From CAYRPN01 sp964426135 (lineage in GTDB: Bacteria > Planctomycetota > Phycisphaerae > Phycisphaerales > Phycisphaeraceae): a DNA stretch of 64,000 bases. This document shows, piece after piece, positions 26,854 to 36,290 of the stretch. The translations under genes and the position numbers were made by a program. The stretch lies in NCBI GenBank assembly GCA_964426135.1, contig CAYRPN010000012.1:1-64000 (forward strand). The letters run 5' to 3'. Below the pieces are notes generated by a model. The model had not been told where the DNA came from and searched no databases. It was given only the letters and a program-made list of their open reading frames with translations. Within the stretch, counting starts at the first letter, position 1. Every line of letters begins with the position of its first letter.

Positions 26854-28113
26854 TTATCCCTTTCTGCCTGCCTCGATCTCCGCGAAAAACTCCCGCAGCG
26901 TCTGCGTGTAGCGCGCCTCATCCTGCAGCGCGAGGCAACCGTGATCACAGCCTTCGAATGCGACCAGTCGGCCGCGCGGCGCCGCGGCGGCGACCAACTG
27001 GGCGGACCCCAGCGGGCACAGATCATCCTTCATCCCATGCAGCAGCCAGAGCGGACAGGAGAGTAAAGCCGCGTGCCGGGTGCGGTCGAACTTGCGCTTG
27101 CTCAAATCCAGCCAGAACGCGAAGTGCCGGCCCGCCAGCCAGGTGAACGGCCAAGGCGGAATGCGCTTGCGCCACAAATAGCCGGCCACCGGCTCCATGC
27201 CGTAGCGGTAGCCCGCCTCCGCGATGACGCCGATGACGCGGGAGGGGGAAAGGGGTTGGGGGTTCGGGGTTGGGGGTTGGGGGTTGGGGGTTGGGGGTTG
27301 GGGGTTGGGGGTTGGGGGTTGGGGATCGGAGAGTTCTGGGTTCTGGATTCTGAGTCTTGGCTGCTGAGGCCGGAGTTCAGATCGTCCTGTTCTGTCTCTT
27401 GTCTCCCGTCCTCTGTCCTCTGTCCCCTGTTCCCTGTCCCCTGTCCCCTGTCTCCTGTCTCCTGTCCCCCGTCCCCTGTCTCCTGTCCCCTGTCCCCTGT
27501 CTCCTGTCCCCTGTCCCCTGTCCCCTGTCCCCTGTCCCCTGTCTCCTGCCTCCTTCTCTTCCTTCGCCGCCGCGACGATGGCGATGCCCGCGCCCATGGA
27601 GTGACCGACGAGTACGAACGGCGTGCCGTCGTCCACCTGGTTCATCACGGCGATCAGATCGTCCGGCTCCTTGGCGGTCAGCGTCGTGACCTTGGCGGTG
27701 GAATCGCCGTGGCCGCGCAGGTCATAGATGACGACGCGCGAAGCAAAGGGCACGAGCGATGGCACGCGCTTGAGCGCGCCGAATCGGCTGTCGTTGAGGC
27801 CGTGCGTGAGGACGATCGTGGGGCCGGGCGACCGCGAGGCATCGCCAGTGAACGCCGCCGATTCGGATTTTTTCCCTTCAATGATCCAGCCGGGCGACGT
27901 TTCGCCGTCGTCGAACCGGAACGTGACTTCCCTTGCGGCCAGGCCCAGTTCGCGCGGATCGGTTGGCTTGCCGCGCGCCATGGCCACGGCAAACGTCTTG
28001 CGAAACGGATGGCGCATGTGATGGATCAGCGCCAGTGTGCCGATCGCGACAATCCAAGCCGCGGCGAAGGCGAAAAGAATGAGTAAGCCCATGCGTGTGG
28101 TAGCGTATGTCAT
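26854..28113 (-). CDS. Membrane-anchored alpha/beta hydrolase with large repeat insert
   Basis: About 419 residues from ATG 28113 (ATG 28092 also possible). An N-terminal membrane anchor (MGLLILFAFAAAWIVAIGTL) precedes an alpha/beta hydrolase core: oxyanion region VLTHGLNDSR, nucleophile elbow GHSMG (170-174), later acid in LHGMKDDLCP and the catalytic His in EGCDHGCLA. It resembles serine aminopeptidase-like or BAAT-type hydrolases. Residues about 189-290, right after the nucleophile helix, are replaced by iterated GDRGQGT and TPNPQPP units encoded by DNA word arrays. The insert is in the cap region, where the fold tolerates extra sequence, so the enzyme may still work. Confidence 0.85.
   Translation of the reverse strand: MTYATTRMGLLILFAFAAAWIVAIGTLALIHHMRHPFRKTFAVAMARGKPTDPRELGLAAREVTFRFDDGETSPGWIIEGKKSESAAFTGDASRSPGPTIVLTHGLNDSRFGALKRVPSLVPFASRVVIYDLRGHGDSTAKVTTLTAKEPDDLIAVMNQVDDGTPFVLVGHSMGAGIAIVAAAKEEKEAGDRGQGTGDRGQGTGDRGQGTGDRGRGTGDRRQGTGDREQGTEDRGRETRDRTGRSELRPQQPRLRIQNPELSDPQPPTPNPQPPTPNPQPPTPNPQPLSPSRVIGVIAEAGYRYGMEPVAGYLWRKRIPPWPFTWLAGRHFAFWLDLSKRKFDRTRHAALLSCPLWLLHGMKDDLCPLGSAQLVAAAAPRGRLVAFEGCDHGCLALQDEARYTQTLREFFAEIEAGRKG
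27251..27552. repeat. Two large word arrays inside the hydrolase gene
   Basis: 27251-27325 iterates GGGTTGG about ten times on the plus strand, a strong G-quadruplex candidate. 27384-27552 iterates CCTGTCC/CCTGTCT about 20 times. Between them is TTCTGGGTTCTGGATTCTGA, a third word. The whole block keeps the reading frame. Confidence 0.95.
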
Positions 28114-28151
28114 CCGCGGTGGGAGGCACAAACACACGCAGGTGACGCGAG

Positions 28152-28226
28152 GTTTAGCGACGGGGCTTGCCCCGCTCCGGCGGAGAACGGCAACCCTGCC
28201 GAACGGGGCAAGCCCCGTCGCTAAAC
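28152..28226. repeat. Palindrome GTTTAGCGACGGGGC, copy 1
   Basis: Arms GTTTAGCGACGGGGCTTGCC (left) and the inverse ending CTAAAC (28226), over 20 bp each. It lies in the divergent gap between the hydrolase and the cytosine deaminase. The same element recurs at 28766-28856. Confidence 0.95.
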
Positions 28227-28262
28227 GATTCGAAGGCCGCATTTCATCGCACGGAGATTTCC

Positions 28263-28703
28263 ATGACCGATCACGAACTGATGACCGAAGCGTTTCGCGA
28301 GGCGGAGCAGGGTTACCAGGAAGGCGGGTTGCCCATCGGCTCCGTGCTGGCGGATGAACTGGGCAACATCGTCGCCCGCGGCCACAACCTGCGCGTGCAG
28401 ACCGGCGACCCCACCGCCCATGCCGAGGTCGTCTGCATCCGTCACGCCGGCCGTCGCCGCGACTGGCCGCGGCTCACGCTCGTCAGTTCGCTCAGCCCGT
28501 GCATCATGTGTTCCGGCACCACGCTGCTCTACCGCATCCCGCGCGTCATCGTCGGCGAGAATCAAAACTTCATGGGTGCGGAAGATCTCTTCCGCTCCCG
28601 AGGCGTGCGGCTCATCGTGGTGCAAGACCAGCGCTGCATCGAACTCATGCGCCGCTTTGTGAAGGAGAAGCCGGACCTGTGGAACGAGGATATCGGCGTG
28701 TGA
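28263..28703 (+). CDS. Cytosine deaminase (FCY1-like nucleoside deaminase)
   Basis: 146 residues from ATG 28263, with GGAG 6 nt upstream. Zinc site of the CDA superfamily: His53 and catalytic Glu55 in AHAEVVCIR, and Cys80/Cys83 in SPCIMC. The overall pattern, including the closing LWNEDIGV, is that of yeast-type cytosine deaminase rather than TadA, which has a longer RNA-binding end. It would convert cytosine to uracil for pyrimidine salvage. The gene is bracketed by two copies of one palindrome, at 28152-28226 and 28766-28856. Confidence 0.88.
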   Translation: MTDHELMTEAFREAEQGYQEGGLPIGSVLADELGNIVARGHNLRVQTGDPTAHAEVVCIRHAGRRRDWPRLTLVSSLSPCIMCSGTTLLYRIPRVIVGENQNFMGAEDLFRSRGVRLIVVQDQRCIELMRRFVKEKPDLWNEDIGV

Positions 28704-28765
28704 GCGATCGGGATTCGGCGTGTGAGCGCGCGGAACTTCGAACCCATCGCGGCGATCCATATTTC

Positions 28766-28856
28766 GTTTAGCGACGGGGCTTGCCCCGCTCCGGCGGCCC
28801 AACTCTCGACAACCCTTTCATCCTCGCGCCACGCGGGGCAAGCCCCGTCGCTAAAC
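28766..28856. repeat. Palindrome GTTTAGCGACGGGGC, copy 2
   Basis: Same left arm and CTCCGGCGG continuation as copy 1, in the same orientation, with a longer and different loop. It separates the cytosine deaminase gene from manC. Confidence 0.95.
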
Positions 28857-28933
28857 GGCACGGCATTCGCGGCGCGTCACGGCGTGCGGCGACATTGCGT
28901 TGCCCCGCGCGGCCCGTTCGCTACAGTGACGCC

Positions 28934-30025
28934 ATGCGTTACGCACTGATCATGGCAGGTGGTTCGGGGACGCGGCTTTGGCCGATGAGCCGAGCCAAAG
29001 TGCCCAAGCAACTGATCCCCTTCATCGGCGGCAAGTCGCTGCTGCAACTGGCGGTCGAACGAGCACAGAAGCTCGTGCCGGCCGACTGCGTCTATATCTG
29101 CGCCGGCGATTCGCACAAGGCGATGATTCTGCAGCAGATTGCCAGCGTGCACGAGGATCGCTACCTCGGTGAGCCGGTGGGGCGCGATACGCTCAATGCC
29201 GTGGGCTATGCCGCGGCGGTGATTGCTCGGCGCGATCCTGCCGCGGCCATCACCGTGCTCACCGCCGATCATGTCATCGAACCGGTCGAGCAGTTCGCCC
29301 GCATCGTCAGCACGGGCTTCGACATCGTCGAGCAACACGCCGAAGCTCTCGTCACCTTCGGCATCGCTCCGACGCACGCCGCGACGGCTTACGGTTACCT
29401 CGAACTCGGCCGCGCGTTCGATCACGGCAGTTTCGTCGTCAACCAGTTCCGCGAGAAGCCGCCGCTCGAAACCGCGCGGCAGTACTACAGCGCCGGCCCC
29501 GCGAAATACCTTTGGAACAGCGGCATGTTCGTCTGGCGCGCCGCCACGCTGGTGGATTGCGTGCGCCGCTTCCGCCCCGACAATCACGCGGGGCTTGCCG
29601 CCATCGCCGAAGCCTGGGGCACGCCGCAGCAGGCGAAGGTGCTGGGGCAGGTGTATCCGACGCTGGGCAAGGTGAGCGTGGACTACGCGGTGATGGAGCC
29701 GGCCTCGCGCGATGCGACGCTGAAAGTGGTGGCCGTGCCGATGCCGCTGAAATGGCTGGACGTCGGATCCTGGCCCGCGTTCGCACAGACCTGCCGGCAC
29801 GATGAACGCGGCAACGCGCTGGGCGGCGGCCGCCACCTGCTGCTCGATTCCTCCCACACGCTCGCCGCGTCCAGCGATCCGAATCATGTGATCGCCGTCG
29901 TCGGCTGCGACGATCTGATCATCGTGCACACGCCCGAGGCCACGCTCGTCTGTCGCCGCGAAGAGGCGGAACGGATCAAGGACCTGGTGGCGGCGATGAA
30001 GGAGAAATGGGGAGAGGTGGTTTGA
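28934..30025 (+). CDS. manC: Mannose-1-phosphate guanylyltransferase
   Basis: 363 residues from MRYALIMAGGSGTRLWPMSR, the nucleotidyltransferase signature. Makes GDP-mannose from mannose-1-phosphate and GTP for surface glycans. FREKPPLETARQYY and YLWNSGMFVWRA are hallmarks of the family. The length matches the single-function transferase without the phosphomannose isomerase domain. The longer open frame before 28934 lies in a palindrome and is not coding. The two glycosyltransferases elsewhere in the window may be users of its product. Confidence 0.93.
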   Translation: MRYALIMAGGSGTRLWPMSRAKVPKQLIPFIGGKSLLQLAVERAQKLVPADCVYICAGDSHKAMILQQIASVHEDRYLGEPVGRDTLNAVGYAAAVIARRDPAAAITVLTADHVIEPVEQFARIVSTGFDIVEQHAEALVTFGIAPTHAATAYGYLELGRAFDHGSFVVNQFREKPPLETARQYYSAGPAKYLWNSGMFVWRAATLVDCVRRFRPDNHAGLAAIAEAWGTPQQAKVLGQVYPTLGKVSVDYAVMEPASRDATLKVVAVPMPLKWLDVGSWPAFAQTCRHDERGNALGGGRHLLLDSSHTLAASSDPNHVIAVVGCDDLIIVHTPEATLVCRREEAERIKDLVAAMKEKWGEVV

Positions 30026-30027
30026 GG

Positions 30028-30350
30028 ATGAAGGTAAGGAAGGTAGAGAAGGTAGAGAAGGTAAGGAATGCCGAGTTGAACGTGGCCGCCGGTGCGACTC
30101 TGCATTCATTACCTTCCAACCTGAGTTTCGGATAGGCCGCTGCTTTGCGCCGTTAGCCCCCGGCTCCGCCGGGGGAGGAGCGCGGTAGAGATCAATCGCG
30201 CAAGATTCGCACGGCAGAATCCGCGCTTCGACGATCATCGACCGCAAATTGCCCGCCACCATCGCCCCACCCCCGGCGGAGCCGGGGGCTAATGGCTTAT
30301 CCGAAACTCAGGTTTCCATACCTTCCTTACCTTCTCTACCTACTTCCCCC
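30028..30350. repeat. Three-layer nested palindrome between manC and ruvX
   Basis: Outer layer: GAAGGTA/GGTAGAGAA words (30028-30070) against CCTTCCTTACCTTCTCTACC (30319-30340). Middle layer: AACCTGAGTTTCGGATA (30118-30134) against the inverse (30298-30315). Inner layer: TTAGCCCCCGGCTCCGCCGG (about 30154) against the inverse ending GGGGGCTAA (about 30293). It fills the whole gap; the ruvX ATG follows at once. Confidence 0.93.
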
Positions 30351-30770
30351 ATGCGTTTCCTCTCCATCGATCTCGGCGACAAGCGCACTGGCCTGGCGGT
30401 CGGCGATGATGTGCTGCGCATCGCCACTCCCGTGGACGTGCTGGCGATCGCCGATCCCGCGCGGCTGATCGAGGCGCTGGCGAAAATGGTGGAGGAGCAC
30501 GAGCCGGATGAACTGGTCGTGGGACTGCCGCTGAACATGGATGGCAGCGAGGGGCCGCGCGCCGCGCTGGTGCGGCGACTGGCGGCGAAACTGGGTAAGC
30601 GCACGGGCAGGCGCGTGCATCTGTTTGACGAGCGGCTCACCAGCTTCGCCGCCGAGGAAGGATTCAAGGGCCAGGAACTCACCCGCGGCCAGAAGAAGCA
30701 GCGCCGCGACGCGCTGGCGGCGGCGGTAATCCTCAACGACTTCCTGCAGGCTCGCGGCGGAAAGACTTAG
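30351..30770 (+). CDS. ruvX: Putative pre-16S rRNA nuclease / Holliday junction resolvase-like YqgF
   Basis: 139 residues from MRFLSIDLGDKRTGLAVGDD. RNase H-like fold with the acidic motif IDLGDKRTG, the VVGLPLNMDGSEGPRA segment and the catalytic DERLTSFAAE, all diagnostic of YqgF/RuvX. Needed in E. coli for 5' maturation of 16S rRNA. The start is preceded by CTACCTACTTCCCCC, a pyrimidine-rich sequence with no Shine-Dalgarno. Confidence 0.93.
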   Translation: MRFLSIDLGDKRTGLAVGDDVLRIATPVDVLAIADPARLIEALAKMVEEHEPDELVVGLPLNMDGSEGPRAALVRRLAAKLGKRTGRRVHLFDERLTSFAAEEGFKGQELTRGQKKQRRDALAAAVILNDFLQARGGKT

Positions 30771-31045
30771 GAACGGGTCGGCGGCCGGCCCAACTTACCC
30801 ATCCGCGATCAGGCGGCGTGTCCGAACGAGGCCTTTGTCTGTCAACGGCGTCCGCACGCACCGGCAATTTGTCACCTTTCGTATAAATCGCACAATAAGG
30901 TGCGAAGATGGGAATAACGCCCATCGCCTGACGATTGACGGTGATAGGCCTCCCGCGTCGGCTGGTTCGAACGACATTCACAGCCCGGCGGCGTTTCATG
31001 TTGAGCCTCCACCAGGCTGCGTCCTCATTGCAGGAGTTTTGGATC

Positions 31046-31450
31046 ATGAGTCCATGGAAGATCACTTTGTCCGCTCTCGTCGGCACCGGTCTGCTGGTCG
31101 GCAGTCTGGTGCTCAGCGCCCCGGCCGAGGAAAAGAAGGACGACAAGCCCGCGTCCATCAAGCAGGTCATGGCCAAGTTCCACAAGGGCAATCCCGCGCT
31201 GTGCGGCAAGGCATCCAAGGGCCAGGCCAGCGAGGCAGAACTGAAGGAGATGCTCGCCGGCTATGAAGCCATGTGCGCCCAGAAGCCACCGAAGGGCGAT
31301 GAAGAAGCCTGGAAAGCCAAGTGCGTCGCGCTCATTGATGCGACCAAGGCCCTGATCGAAAAGAAGGACGGCGCTGCTGCCGCCTACGGCGCCGCGGTGA
31401 GTTGCAAGTCGTGCCACGACGCCCACAAGGGCGGCGGCAAGGCCAAGTGA
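31046..31450 (+). CDS. Small secreted c-type cytochrome
   Basis: 134 residues. Signal peptide MSPWKITLSALVGTGLLVGSLVLSAPA. The mature protein is helical, with one haem-attachment motif near the C-terminus (VSCKSCHDAHKGG), an arrangement like cytochrome c' (four-helix bundle, haem at the end). AGGAG lies 9 nt before the ATG. A clear terminator follows at 31475, so it is a single-gene unit. It may carry electrons or bind small ligands in the periplasm. Confidence 0.85.
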   Translation: MSPWKITLSALVGTGLLVGSLVLSAPAEEKKDDKPASIKQVMAKFHKGNPALCGKASKGQASEAELKEMLAGYEAMCAQKPPKGDEEAWKAKCVALIDATKALIEKKDGAAAAYGAAVSCKSCHDAHKGGGKAK

Positions 31451-31474
31451 ATCGCACCACCATCCACGACCCCC

Positions 31475-31499
31475 AGGCCGGCTAACGCCGGCCTTTTTT
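31475..31499 (+). terminator. Intrinsic terminator after the small cytochrome
   Basis: GGCCGG-CTAACG-CCGGCC stem-loop followed by TTTTTT, 24 nt past the stop codon. Confidence 0.9.
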
Positions 31500-31524
31500 G
31501 TTGGTGTGCCGTGCCCGGCACAAC

Positions 31525-31555
31525 ACAAAAAAACCCCGCCTTGCTGGCGGGGTTT
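31525..31555 (-). terminator. Intrinsic terminator of the PEP-CTERM gene
   Basis: On the minus strand AAACCCCGCC and GGCGGGGTTT pair around a 5-nt loop and are followed by TTTT, 25 nt past the stop of the gene at 31580. Confidence 0.9.
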
Positions 31556-31579
31556 GGTGGGATCAAGATGTGCAATGAT

Positions 31580-32362
31580 TCACGCGATGCGACGGCGGCG
31601 ACCCAGCGCAGCCAGACCGCCCATGGCGAGCAGCGACAGCGTCGCCGGCTCGGGAATCGCGAACACCGCGTTGGTGACGGAAGCGAAGCTGTCGGTGGCG
31701 GAGTTGAACCTCCAGATGCGCAGTTCATCGTAGTTGCCGGTGAAGCCGGAAGATCCGCCGGGCTGAACGCTGAGATGGAACTGGTTGAAGTCGATCGCCG
31801 AATTGGTCGGAACGATGGCGCTGGTGCCACCGACCTGGTTGCCGTTGACGAAGAAGGTGGCGATTCCTCCGTAACGGACGACGGTCAGCCGTGCCCACTC
31901 ATCCGATACGATGGGGACGCCACCGCCGATGTTGGCCTGATTATGGTACGAGGACACCCAATTGCCGCCGAAGAGACTGAGCTTGAGTGAACCGTTGCTG
32001 TGCCCGTTCGCCATGAACACATCGATGTTCTGGGTGGTGCTGGTGGTCTTCGCCCACATATCGACCGCGAAGTCGTTGGAGATGGAACCTGCCACGGCAC
32101 TGCCGAAGTAACCGCTGATGCCCGAATCCGTGAGCGATGCCGACGAACCAGCCAGCGGCGACACCGACGCGCTGACGGCAGCGGCTGCGCCGTTCAGACC
32201 GGTGAAGTGATGGCCGTTGCCGCTGCTGTCCTGCGGTCGGTTGCCCGCCCCCAGAGAGCCGGTCTCACCGAGACGGTAGTACGCTTCGGTGACGACCACA
32301 CCTTGAGCGGTTCCGGCAAACAGGGCCAAAGACATCGCGCCGACAGTTAGGATGGACTTCAT
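31580..32362 (-). CDS. Secreted PEP-CTERM protein with LamG-like domain
   Basis: 260 residues from MKSILTVGAMSLALFAGTAQG, a signal peptide, with GGAG 8 nt upstream. The middle resembles a LamG/concanavalin A-like domain (NDFAVDMWAKTTSTTQNIDVFM, DEWARLTVVRYGGIATFFVNGNQVGG, GNYDELRIWR). The C-terminus IPEPATLSLLAMGGLAALGRRRR is a canonical PEP-CTERM sorting tail: motif, membrane span and basic end. Such proteins are processed by an exosortase and often reach the extracellular matrix together with exopolysaccharide. The exosortase is not in the window. Confidence 0.92.
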   Translation of the reverse strand: MKSILTVGAMSLALFAGTAQGVVVTEAYYRLGETGSLGAGNRPQDSSGNGHHFTGLNGAAAAVSASVSPLAGSSASLTDSGISGYFGSAVAGSISNDFAVDMWAKTTSTTQNIDVFMANGHSNGSLKLSLFGGNWVSSYHNQANIGGGVPIVSDEWARLTVVRYGGIATFFVNGNQVGGTSAIVPTNSAIDFNQFHLSVQPGGSSGFTGNYDELRIWRFNSATDSFASVTNAVFAIPEPATLSLLAMGGLAALGRRRRIA

Positions 32363-32464
32363 CTGAACTTCTCCTTGGGGAAAGGGTCTAAGCCTTTGCA
32401 TCGCCGGCCACATGACCGAGGATCAAAAGCGGACTTGATATTGACCTAACGTGCCAGACAATGC

Positions 32465-32490
32465 AAAAACCCGCCTGAATAGCGGGGTTT
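32465..32490 (-). terminator. Intrinsic terminator of rpsT
   Basis: On the minus strand AACCCCGC and GCGGGTTTTT form a stem with a short loop and U tract, about 45 nt past the rpsT stop. Confidence 0.85.
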
Positions 32491-32536
32491 CGGATTTGTG
32501 CGGCCTTTGGATTGGCGAACTCAGCGAACGGCAAAC

Positions 32537-32824
32537 TCACGCCGCCTGGGGCGTGCTTTCCGTGCGCTTCTTGTTGAGGCGCAGAGTCAGGCGGCTCTTG
32601 TAGCGGGCGGCGGTGTTCTTGTGGATCGTGCCCGTGGAGGCGACCTTGTCCAGCAGTTTGTACAGCTTGTGGAGTTCTTCGGTGGCTTTCTCGATGGTGC
32701 CGTGCAACAGCGTCTCCCGATAATCCTTGACGGAGCCGCGGATGCGATTCATGCGCCAGCGATTGATCGCGCGGCGTTTGAGGTTCTGACGGACACGCTT
32801 CTTTGCACTGAGTGAATGAGCCAT
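32537..32824 (-). CDS. rpsT: 30S ribosomal protein bS20
   Basis: 95 residues. MAHSLSAKKRVRQNLKRRAINRWRMNRIR and the later ASTGTIHKNTAARYKSRLTLRLNKK are the conserved bS20 elements; bS20 binds the 5' domain of 16S rRNA early in assembly. Usual length. Single gene with its own terminator. Confidence 0.96.
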   Translation of the reverse strand: MAHSLSAKKRVRQNLKRRAINRWRMNRIRGSVKDYRETLLHGTIEKATEELHKLYKLLDKVASTGTIHKNTAARYKSRLTLRLNKKRTESTPQAA

Positions 32825-32936
32825 AGTCGATCTACCTGTGGACCACGGGGGGCAACGGCCATAGGGCCGAATGGAAGCCCAGCATTATGGCGGAAACGAG
32901 AAGATTTGCAAGTCGGCCTGTCCGACCCATCGGGTG

Positions 32937-33122
32937 TGCCAAATTTTCCGGGGGCTTGGTCCCCTCTCCCCCAGTCTGCTGGGGGAGAGGGTTAGGGTGA
33001 GGGGGACGGTGAACCTTGGGCGTCCATTTGTCGCTCGACATCGCAAACCCCCTCACCCCAACCCTCTCCCCCGCAGAGCCGGGGGCGAGGGGGCCGATCC
33101 ACCGTCCCCGGAAAATTTGGCA
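32937..33122. repeat. Palindrome TGCCAAATTTTCCGGGG with CCCTCTCCC words
   Basis: Outer arms TGCCAAATTTTCCGGG (32937-32952) and the inverse (33107-33122). Inside, CCCCTCTCCCCCAG and GAGAGGGTTAGGGTGAGGGG on the left face CCCCCTCACCCCAACCCTC on the right. Similar outer arms and filling occur at 50415-50639. The rest of the gap (33123-33494) has only a short TTAGCCCCGGGCTCCGCC fragment at 33395 and no gene. Confidence 0.92.
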
Positions 33123-33494
33123 GACCCGACCCATCAAGGTCGCATGAAACCATTGACGCCCCCCCCTGCCGCCTGCTACACTCCTTGTCCCATGATACTG
33201 CTTCCGCCCATTCGACTTGCCTCTGCCGCCCGGTCGCTTGCGATCGTTGTTGTCGGCACGGTCGTCGTTAGCTGAGCGGAAGACCCGCACATTCCACTCC
33301 GGCCGCCTCGATCAAACGCACTGGTCGCCGGTAATCGTGTTGCCAATCTTCAAACTTGGACGATGTGGTGAGCGATGAGCTACTAGCCGTATGCCGTTAG
33401 CCCCGGGCTCCGCCTGGGGTGGCCCGCAAGCACCGCCGCTCAGGACTCCAAACGCAGATCGCAATCCCCAGAACTCCGATCCTCAGGATTTCCC

Positions 33495-35279
<1,785 letters not shown>

Positions 35280-35475
35280 TTGGCCAATGGTTCCCAATCA
35301 CGCTCCATGCGGCGACAGGGTCGCTTGGCACAGTCAGAGCCGAGACGGAACCTTGAATGAACACCACACCGGGAGCGAGTTATTTTGAAGTCCATGGAGC
35401 ATTTTTCTTATTGAACATGTGAGATTGAGGAACCGAAGAGTAGTTTGAGCCTCGCGTTCTGGGGGAATAACCCAA

Positions 35476-36183
35476 ATGGATGAAGAGCTGTTTCGACAGG
35501 CTGAGGAATACAATCGATTGCTCAATCAGGGCCTGAGTTTGTCCGGGGAGAGCAAGTCTTATTTCGCGCGCGGCCGCATCCAGGCCTTGCAGAAGAGTCT
35601 ACCGACTGAACCTGTACGAACCATTCTCGATTTCGGGTGCGGCATCGGGGATACAACTTCCCTTCTTGCCGAAGCTTTCCCTGAAGCCACTGTCATCGGG
35701 GTCGATAACGCAACTGAGGCGATCGATTTCGCCAATTCACGATTCAGCAGCGACAGGGTGCACTTCGTCACAAACGATCGGTACGGCGGCGAGGAAGCGG
35801 CGGACTTATGCTACACCAACGGCGTTTTTCACCACATCGCGCCCTCCGACCGAGCTCCTGCGTTGCAGTTCATCCATAAGGCGCTTCGACCAAACGGACA
35901 TTTCGCGTTGTTCGAAAATAATCCATTCAATCCAGGCACCCGCCTGTTGATGCGTCGAATTCCGTTCGATCGCAACGCGCACCTGATCACCCCGGGTGCC
36001 GGACGGAAGCTTGTTCGCGATCATGGATTCGACCTTCTGGCCACACAGTACCTCTTCTTTTTTCCTCGCATGCTTCGATGGCTGCGCTGGACGGAAAGCG
36101 CACTGAAGCGGGTGCCGATGGGAGCTCAGTACCTGGTCCTTGGTCGGCGCCGACAGTGGAAGGGAAATGCCCACCACGCATGA
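35476..36183 (+). CDS. Class I SAM-dependent methyltransferase
   Basis: 235 residues. SAM-binding motif I ILDFGCGIGDTTS (about 50-62), then VIGVDNATEAIDFA and ADLCYTNGVFHHI (motif with the post-II acidic region), ALRPNGHFALFENNP. The substrate cannot be told; such enzymes often modify lipids, sugars or quinones. Base composition is less GC-rich than the surroundings, as is that of the following GT-C gene, so the two may have entered together. Confidence 0.85.
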   Translation: MDEELFRQAEEYNRLLNQGLSLSGESKSYFARGRIQALQKSLPTEPVRTILDFGCGIGDTTSLLAEAFPEATVIGVDNATEAIDFANSRFSSDRVHFVTNDRYGGEEAADLCYTNGVFHHIAPSDRAPALQFIHKALRPNGHFALFENNPFNPGTRLLMRRIPFDRNAHLITPGAGRKLVRDHGFDLLATQYLFFFPRMLRWLRWTESALKRVPMGAQYLVLGRRRQWKGNAHHA

Positions 36184-36290
36184 CCGAGACCGAAGCGTCC
36201 GCTATGAGGACGCACTGATTTCTTAGCAGGCTACGCGGCGGCGTCGCCTGCTTTTTTTCCAACGGACTGCGACTTTCAGGATTGACGCCG

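Noticed and set aside
27384..27552. CRISPR array
   Set aside because: The units are about 7 nt, contiguous and without spacers, and they are read in frame inside a hydrolase gene.
30869..30900. Sigma-70 promoter before the small cytochrome (TTGTCA box)
   Set aside because: No acceptable -10 box at 16-18 nt spacing.
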